From NCBI GenBank assembly GCA_937884485.1, contig CALGCG010000108.1, positions 1 through 10,698 of the forward strand: a stretch of 10,698 bases of DNA, in the 5' to 3' direction. This document shows positions 6,547-10,698 of this stretch, in pieces (positions within the stretch are counted from its first letter, which is position 1; each line of letters begins with the position of its first letter). The stretch is from an uncultured Bacteroidales bacterium. Its GTDB lineage: Bacteria > Bacteroidota > Bacteroidia > Bacteroidales > P3. The position numbers and the translations under genes are program-made. The notes under the pieces were generated by a model. It had not been told where the DNA came from, did no database searches, and saw only the letters and a program-made list of their open reading frames with translations.

Positions 6547-7330
6547 CCTCGGCCTGCATGTCGTAGGCCGCCGTCCCGACGGCTACCACGACCTCGAGAC
6601 CCTCTTCATCCCCGTCCCCGACCTCTGCGACGAACTGGAGATTACCGAACTGCCCGCCGCAGCCGCTTCGTCGAATGGCGCGGCGCTTGCGCCGCGCATG
6701 ACACAGTCCGGCCTCGCCCTCGACAACGCCCCCGAGGACAACCTCTGCATCCGCGCCTGGCAGCTCCTCCACGACGAGTTCGCCATTCCACCCGTCCACA
6801 TCCGCCTGGAGAAGCACATCCCCTTCGGCGCCGGCCTCGGCGGCGGCAGCAGCGACGCCGCCTTCACGCTGCGCATGCTCAACGACATGTTCTCCCTCGG
6901 CCTCGGCGCCGCCGACCTCGAACGCCGCGCCGCACGCCTGGGTGCCGACTGCGCCTTCTTCGTCCAGAACCGCCCGGCCTACGCCACCGGCATCGGCGAC
7001 CGCCTGGAGACCCCGGACTTCGACTTTTCAATCTTCAACTCTCAATATTCAATCCAAATCGAGATTCCCGACGGCGAACACGTCTCCACCAAGGAAGCCT
7101 ACGCCGGCATCGACCGCTCGCGCTTCGGCACCCCGCGTCCCGACCTCCGCCAGGCCATCCACCGTCCCATCGGAGAATGGCGCCACCTCATCGTCAACGA
7201 CTTCGAGGCCTCCGTCTTCCCTGCCCACCCCGCCATCGCCGCCCTCAAGGACGACCTTTACCGCCGCGGCGCCCTCTACGCCTCCATGACCGGCAGCGGC
7301 GCCGCCGTCTTCGGCATCTTCGCCCGCTGA
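6518..7330 (+). CDS. ispE: 4-diphosphocytidyl-2-C-methyl-D-erythritol kinase
   Basis: This is the fourth enzyme of the MEP pathway. It phosphorylates CDP-methylerythritol with ATP on the way to isopentenyl diphosphate. The 270-residue GHMP kinase has the N-terminal substrate motif NCKINLGLHVVGRRPDGYH (6-24, with K8 expected to be catalytic), the ATP-binding glycine loop PFGAGLGGGSSDAA (102-115), LGADCAFFV (141-149, with D144 as the expected base) and the C-terminal GHMP motif MTGSGAAVFGIF (257-268). The start at 6518 lies inside phoH. It is correct because the family's first strand begins at once (TYPNCKINLGL). Two segments look foreign to the very GC-rich gene. One is a perfect GC hairpin at 6678-6697, encoding an Ala-rich stretch around 47-60. 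The other is an AT-rich run of four TTCAATC-like heptads at 7027-7054, encoding residues 170-179. Both keep the frame and lie between conserved blocks. Confidence 0.94.
   Translation: MTTYPNCKINLGLHVVGRRPDGYHDLETLFIPVPDLCDELEITELPAAAASSNGAALAPRMTQSGLALDNAPEDNLCIRAWQLLHDEFAIPPVHIRLEKHIPFGAGLGGGSSDAAFTLRMLNDMFSLGLGAADLERRAARLGADCAFFVQNRPAYATGIGDRLETPDFDFSIFNSQYSIQIEIPDGEHVSTKEAYAGIDRSRFGTPRPDLRQAIHRPIGEWRHLIVNDFEASVFPAHPAIAALKDDLYRRGALYASMTGSGAAVFGIFAR
6678..6697. repeat. Perfect 9-bp inverted repeat inside ispE
   Basis: GCGCGGCGC (6678-6686) and GCGCCGCGC (6689-6697) are perfect complements with only TT between them. They encode part of an Ala-rich loop (G54-R60) between the DELEIT strand and the MTQSG block, where family members usually have a shorter connection. 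It could be a small inserted element or simply a GC-rich loop. Confidence 0.6.
7027..7054. repeat. Four tandem heptads (TTCAATC-like) within the ispE coding region
   Basis: Read as TTCAATC, TTCAACT, CTCAATA, TTCAATC, this tract is four 7-base units sharing TCAA. Its base composition is sharply different from the surrounding coding DNA. It encodes most of FSIFNSQYSI (170-179), which fits a beta strand before the conserved HVSTKEAY block, so the reading frame and fold can tolerate it. Confidence 0.7.
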
Positions 7331-7387
7331 AGTTTTTTTTTCATCCGCTGTCAGATTTCGGTCTCTCATAGGGTAATGTATAAGTGA

Positions 7388-8521
7388 ATGGACAGACATG
7401 AAACATACACCGAACTACTGCGAGACCACTCCGCCCTCATCTGGAGCATGTGCCGCAATACCGCACCTGGCGACTACGAGCGATGCCGCGACCTGTTCCA
7501 GGACGTGTCGTTGCGGCTTTGGCAGCACTACGACGAGCTGCGCAGCGACGCCAAGCCCCACGAACGGAAAGCCTGGGTGGAATGGCAGGTGCGGCATGTA
7601 CTGAATCATGCGGGACGGCGCGAACGTCCTGTACCGATGAGCGACCTTCCCGAACAGCCCGACATCGACGCCCTGGACAAGGCCGAAATACGCACACTGG
7701 TCAACGACCTTCTGACACAGCTCAATCCCGACGAACGGCAGTTGTTGCAGATGCGCATGGACGGATACAGTGCCGGCGAGATAGCGAAAGAGATGGGCTT
7801 GAGCCGCGACACCGTCTATCAGCGCATGCACCGCACCATGACCAAGGCCCGCAGGATATTGCTGGTGCTGTTCCTTCTGTTTATGGCCAGCTCCATCACC
7901 GTCGCCGTGGTGCCGTCGTGGCGGCAGATGGTTTTCGGTGGTAGCGAGCCGGAGACGACGGACACGATCCCTGTCAGTGTTCCTGCCCCGGTCTCTCCTA
8001 CCCCACTTTCGGACGCTGACACCACCAAAGAGGCTGTCGTCACCCATCACACTTGGGTTCCGCCGAATCCCATTCCCCACCTCGTCGCTATCGCCGACAC
8101 ATCGCTGCCCATTCCTCTGCCGAGTTACGACGAGCCTTGTGGTTGTCCGAAAGGCTATCGCAAAAAGCCTCAAAGTGACAGCATCGACGACCTTTCCGAC
8201 CCTTGTGAGCCTTTGCCAGACGACCTGCCGGAGGTAACCATCATGGTGGTAGGAAACAACATTGTAGTGGAAGGTGTAGACAATGAGACCGTTGATGTCT
8301 TCGATGCCCAAGGTCGACTGGTGGCCACAGCACAGTGCAACGGCCGCTGCACGCTCACCATCAGGCCAGACTTCACCTATTCCCGCAATAACGCCACCAC
8401 GAGCCCCTACTGGATACAGGTGGGCAACCGTCCGCGCCAGCGCGTCTTCATAGAGGTAATCCCCAACAGGCTCAACTCCAACTCCTTCATTTCTCCCCCC
8501 TCACAATTGCAGATTTACTAA
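7388..8521 (+). CDS. ECF-type sigma factor fused to a transmembrane helix and a periplasmic region
   Basis: A 377-residue protein of three parts. Residues ~8-155 form a sigma-70 family ECF-like factor. Region 2 is seen in RDLFQDVSLRLWQHYDEL (34-51), and region 4 in LNPDERQLLQMRMDGYSA (112-129) followed by the helix-turn-helix EIAKEMGLSRDTVYQRM (131-147). Immediately after the basic KARR (153-156) comes one hydrophobic helix (ILLVLFLLFMASSITVAVV, 157-175). The basic side places the sigma part in the cytoplasm and the rest in the periplasm. Residues ~180-250 are a Pro/Ser/Thr-rich linker. Residues 282-356 look like a small beta-sandwich (DVFDAQGRLVATAQ, YWIQV, RQRVFIEV), reminiscent of C-terminal tails of Bacteroidetes secreted proteins. 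Cysteines at 251, 253, 273, 317 and 321 could form disulfides there. No frameshift is apparent: one codon style runs throughout. No separate anti-sigma gene is next to it; a lipoprotein gene follows after 18 bases. The fused region may act as sensor or anti-sigma, but its signal and targets are unknown. Confidence 0.88.
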   Translation: MDRHETYTELLRDHSALIWSMCRNTAPGDYERCRDLFQDVSLRLWQHYDELRSDAKPHERKAWVEWQVRHVLNHAGRRERPVPMSDLPEQPDIDALDKAEIRTLVNDLLTQLNPDERQLLQMRMDGYSAGEIAKEMGLSRDTVYQRMHRTMTKARRILLVLFLLFMASSITVAVVPSWRQMVFGGSEPETTDTIPVSVPAPVSPTPLSDADTTKEAVVTHHTWVPPNPIPHLVAIADTSLPIPLPSYDEPCGCPKGYRKKPQSDSIDDLSDPCEPLPDDLPEVTIMVVGNNIVVEGVDNETVDVFDAQGRLVATAQCNGRCTLTIRPDFTYSRNNATTSPYWIQVGNRPRQRVFIEVIPNRLNSNSFISPPSQLQIY

Positions 8522-8539
8522 TCCCAAAATAGTATAATA

Positions 8540-9442
8540 ATGAAAACAAAAAGTTTTTCTGTGCTACTGCTGACAGCAGTGGCCATGATGGTTGCTGCCT
8601 CATGCAGCAAAGAAGCAAATAACAATCCCTCACCGTCATCAACGCCCTTTGATGATAACGGAGCCAGCCGTGCACTCTTCTCGGTAGCAGCGGACAGGCA
8701 GGTGCGTCTCTCTCGAGGAAACCTGCAGTATCAAGCCTCCACAGACACATGGCGATTCGCAGAGAAGCAATACGAGGTGGTGGGAGTAACCAACAGTTTT
8801 ATATCGGCCAGCAACGAGGACTGGATTGACCTCTTCTGCTGGGGCACCAGCGGATGGGAAAGCGGCGCGAACGCCTACCAGCCGTGGTCCGTCAGTGTGG
8901 ACGATGCCGACTATCAACCCGGTGGCAACTGGCAGAACGGGCTTTTCGGCAATTATGCCAATGCCGACTGGGGCGTGTACAACCCCATCTCTAACGGTGG
9001 CAACCAGCCTGGTATGTGGCGCACATTGAAAAATACGGAGTGGGCTTACCTCTTTGGCGGCGGGAAACGAGTCAACCGGTGGGGGCGAGCCACTATTGAC
9101 GACCGTTACAATGGCATCATTCTCCTGCCCGACAAGTGGAACGCTCCCGAAGGTATCGACTTCACTCCCACTCATGTCGGATTTGGCTCCAATGCCTACA
9201 CCCTAGAGCAATGGGAACACATGGAGGAGGCAGGTGCCATCTTCCTGCCTGCTGCAGGATACAGGGAAGGGGCTGCTTTCGGCACACAAAATGAATTTGG
9301 AGCCTATTGGTCTGCCTCACCTGTCAACGCCGATTATCCCAATTGTGCTCTCAGTCTCATCTTTAACGAAAACGAGTTACACTGTAATGCCGGCGTCAGT
9401 CGCAGTTACGCCTTCTCGGTACGCTTGGTGCAGGATTTATAA
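8540..9442 (+). CDS. Surface-type lipoprotein with a C-terminal lectin-fold-like motif
   Basis: A 300-residue exported lipoprotein. Residues 1-21 are a signal peptide (K-x-K, then LLLTAVAMMVAAS) ending at the lipid-attachment cysteine C22. The following S-K-E resembles the acidic lipoprotein export signal that sends Bacteroidetes lipoproteins to the cell surface. A Ser/Pro/Asn linker leads into a Trp- and Gly-rich domain with the blocks LFSVAADRQVRLSRGNLQY (46-64), WRFAEKQYEVVG (71-82), DWIDLFCWGTSGW (94-106), MWRTLKNTEWAYLF (159-172), GIILLPDKW (192-200), AIFLPAAGYREG (233-244), YWSASP (256-261) and AFSVRLVQDL (291-300). I recall similar block patterns in many Bacteroidales surface proteins of unknown function. 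The final YWSAS...SVRLV layout resembles C-type-lectin/formylglycine-enzyme-like domains. It follows the membrane-tethered sigma gene by 18 bases with no terminator between them, so it is probably in the same operon. Its ligand is unknown. Confidence 0.85.
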   Translation: MKTKSFSVLLLTAVAMMVAASCSKEANNNPSPSSTPFDDNGASRALFSVAADRQVRLSRGNLQYQASTDTWRFAEKQYEVVGVTNSFISASNEDWIDLFCWGTSGWESGANAYQPWSVSVDDADYQPGGNWQNGLFGNYANADWGVYNPISNGGNQPGMWRTLKNTEWAYLFGGGKRVNRWGRATIDDRYNGIILLPDKWNAPEGIDFTPTHVGFGSNAYTLEQWEHMEEAGAIFLPAAGYREGAAFGTQNEFGAYWSASPVNADYPNCALSLIFNENELHCNAGVSRSYAFSVRLVQDL

Positions 9443-9461
9443 TTTCTTGCCATTTTATTAC

Positions 9462-9499
9462 CCAACGCCCCGCCGGACTGTGTACCTGCGGGGCGTTGG
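9462..9499 (+). terminator. Strong hairpin after the lipoprotein gene
   Basis: CCAACGCCCCGC (9462-9473) pairs perfectly with GCGGGGCGTTGG (9488-9499) over 12 bp, with a 14-base loop. No T-run follows (ACATTGCC), so it may be a factor-assisted terminator or a 3'-end stabiliser. It sits 20 bases upstream of the aldolase promoter. Confidence 0.65.
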
Positions 9500-9519
9500 A
9501 CATTGCCATAGAAAATAAA

Positions 9520-9551
9520 TTTGGCTATATCAAATATTGTTTGTAATTTTG
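9520..9551 (+). promoter_or_regulatory. Bacteroidetes-type promoter of the aldolase gene
   Basis: TTTG (9520-9523) lies exactly 20 bases before a perfect -7 element TAATTTTG (9544-9551). Transcription should start near 9556-9559, giving an AT-rich leader of about 45 bases without a Shine-Dalgarno sequence. That leader holds two copies of ACATTCAA (9567-9574 and 9583-9590). Confidence 0.87.
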
Positions 9552-9601
9552 CAACTTCAAAAACAGACATTCAAGCGATCAAACATTCAAACAATATTAT
9601 T

Positions 9602-10600
9602 ATGGTAGATTACAAGAAAATCGGTCTCGTGAATACTCGCGAGATGTTCAAGAAGGCCGTCAATGGCGGCTACGCCATCCCCGCCTTCAACTTCAACAAC
9701 ATGGAGCAGATGCAGGCCATCATCATGGCCGCCGTCGAGACCAAGAGCCCCGTCATCCTGCAGGTCAGCAAGGGTGCGCGCGAATACGCCAACCCCACCC
9801 TGCTGCGCTACATGGCCGAAGGCGCCGTCGAGTACGCCAAGGAACTCGGCTGCCCCAACCCCCAGATCGTCCTCCACCTCGACCACGGCGACAGCTTCGA
9901 GACCTGCAAGAGCTGCATCGACATGGGCTTCTCCAGCGTCATGTACGACGGCAGTGCCCTGCCCTACGAGGAGAACATCCGCATCTCCCGCCAGGTCGTC
10001 GAGTACGCCCACAAGTACGACGTCACCGTCGAGTGCGAGCTCGGCGTGCTGGCCGGCGTCGAGGACGAGGTGGCCTCCGAAGTGAGCCACTACACCAAGC
10101 CCGAAGAGGTCATCGACTTCGCCACCCGCACCGGCTGCGACTCCCTGGCCATCAGCATCGGCACCAGCCACGGCGCCTACAAGTTCAAACCCGAGCAGTG
10201 CACCGTCGACCCCCAGACGGGCCGCCTCGTGCCCCCTCCCCTGGCCTTCGACGTCCTCGAGGCCGTCGAGAAGAAGCTCCCCGGCTTCCCCATCGTGCTC
10301 CACGGCTCCAGCTCCGTGCCCCAGGACGAGGTCGACACCATCAACGCCAACGGTGGCGCCTTGAAGGCCGCCGTGGGTATCCCCGAGGAGCAGCTGCGCA
10401 AGGCCGCCAAGAGCGCCGTCTGCAAGATTAACATCGACAGCGACTCCCGCCTGGCCATGACCGCCGCCATCCGCAAGCACCTCGCCGAGCACCCCGACCA
10501 CTTCGACCCCCGCCAGTACCTCAAACCCGCCCGCGAGAGCATGAAGAAAATGTACATCCACAAGATTGTCAACGTGCTTGGCTCAGCTGGTAAAATCTAA
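9602..10600 (+). CDS. fba: Class II (zinc) fructose-1,6-bisphosphate aldolase
   Basis: This glycolytic and gluconeogenic enzyme cleaves fructose-1,6-bisphosphate to dihydroxyacetone phosphate and glyceraldehyde-3-phosphate in the cytoplasm. The 332-residue protein shows the class II metal site and catalytic residues: HLDHGDS (92-98, with D94 as the expected acid/base and H95 as a zinc ligand), VECELGVLAGVED (143-155), TSHGAYKF (188-195, H190 zinc) and VLHGSSSVPQD (232-242, H234 zinc). Substrate phosphate binding is seen in KINIDSDSRLAMT (275-287). The length is normal. I chose ATG 9602 because IPAFNFNN falls at the usual distance from it, and because the promoter at 9520-9551 lies inside the longer in-frame reading, which could begin at TTG 9521. 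The gene is flanked by its own promoter and terminator, so it is probably a strongly expressed single-gene transcript. It is the most GC3-biased gene here, consistent with high expression. Confidence 0.97.
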   Translation: MVDYKKIGLVNTREMFKKAVNGGYAIPAFNFNNMEQMQAIIMAAVETKSPVILQVSKGAREYANPTLLRYMAEGAVEYAKELGCPNPQIVLHLDHGDSFETCKSCIDMGFSSVMYDGSALPYEENIRISRQVVEYAHKYDVTVECELGVLAGVEDEVASEVSHYTKPEEVIDFATRTGCDSLAISIGTSHGAYKFKPEQCTVDPQTGRLVPPPLAFDVLEAVEKKLPGFPIVLHGSSSVPQDEVDTINANGGALKAAVGIPEEQLRKAAKSAVCKINIDSDSRLAMTAAIRKHLAEHPDHFDPRQYLKPARESMKKMYIHKIVNVLGSAGKI

Positions 10601-10617
10601 ACTCATTTGAAATAAAG

Positions 10618-10649
10618 AAAACCGTTGCAAAATTATTGCAACGGTTTTT
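10618..10649 (+). terminator. Intrinsic terminator of the aldolase gene
   Basis: AAAACCGTTGCAA (10618-10630) pairs with TTGCAACGGTTTT (10636-10648) over 13 bp around the loop AATTA, and the T-run reaches 10649. Bases 10650-10698 after it are AT-rich, and I see no feature in them. Confidence 0.92.
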
Positions 10650-10698
10650 AATATATATCGGAAATCCCAAGCAAATAATCGGACGACACTTCCAAATA

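Noticed and set aside
7331..7387. T9 run after ispE as an intrinsic terminator
   Set aside because: No convincing stem precedes the T-run at 7333-7341, so termination there is unsupported, and ispE and the sigma gene could be co-transcribed.
7415..8311. Open frame on the minus strand opposite the sigma factor gene (298 codons)
   Set aside because: The plus strand encodes clear sigma domains and a TM helix. The opposite translation has no recognisable feature and no promoter.
9567..9590. Two copies of ACATTCAA in the aldolase leader as an operator
   Set aside because: They are short, AT-rich direct repeats 16 bases apart, with no symmetry or known binding site. Chance is a sufficient explanation.
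9521..9601. Upstream in-frame start for the aldolase
   Set aside because: The added segment covers the promoter (-7 at 9544-9551) and is AT-rich noncoding DNA.
9587..10561. Open frame on the minus strand opposite the aldolase gene (324 codons)
   Set aside because: It has a Gly/Val/Asp/Leu-repetitive translation without motifs. It is caused by the extreme third-position GC bias of the aldolase gene.

Overview
The window looks like a chromosomal segment from a GC-rich member of the Bacteroidales. The main evidence is the promoters. Four places carry the Bacteroidetes-type -7 element TAnnTTTG, or a close variant, and the tRNA and aldolase promoters also have a TTTG -33 element exactly 20 bases upstream. 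Shine-Dalgarno sequences are missing in front of the genes. The protein families also fit: a large two-lobed M16 protease, a PhoH-like ATPase overlapping ispE, a class II aldolase and a KE-tagged surface-type lipoprotein. Genes are strongly GC-rich, especially at third codon positions, while intergenic DNA is AT-rich. I cannot name a genus or species.

Layout. Bases 1-2501 hold the 3' part of an M16 zinc metalloprotease gene whose start lies outside the window. A hairpin follows, then a free-standing NAD(P)H-hydrate dehydratase gene (2566-3366). Next come a tRNA-Asn with its own promoter and terminator (3397-3567), a conserved-looking but unassigned 177-residue protein on the minus strand (3581-4114), and a small four-cysteine membrane protein on the plus strand (4222-4434). 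A terminator serving both strands separates that gene from a minus-strand mannose-1-phosphate guanylyltransferase gene (manC, 4489-5520). manC diverges from phoH (5584-6546), which overlaps ispE (6518-7330) by 29 bases. An unusual two-gene unit follows: an ECF-type sigma factor fused to a transmembrane helix and a periplasmic region (7388-8521), and a lipoprotein gene 18 bases later (8540-9442). A strong hairpin precedes the last gene, class II fructose-bisphosphate aldolase (9602-10600), which has a clear promoter and terminator.

How the genes work together. Most are unrelated housekeeping functions: metabolite repair, sugar-nucleotide supply, an isoprenoid precursor step, glycolysis and RNA or phosphate-starvation ATPase functions. 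The only candidate for a new system is the sigma factor/lipoprotein pair. The sigma factor appears to be tethered to the inner membrane by its own C-terminal extension, so one polypeptide could combine envelope sensing and transcription. The adjacent lipoprotein would be its natural partner or target. That is inference from sequence architecture and has not been demonstrated.

There is no evidence here for mobile elements, CRISPR arrays, phage genes or resistance genes. No stretch over 300 bases lacks a gene.
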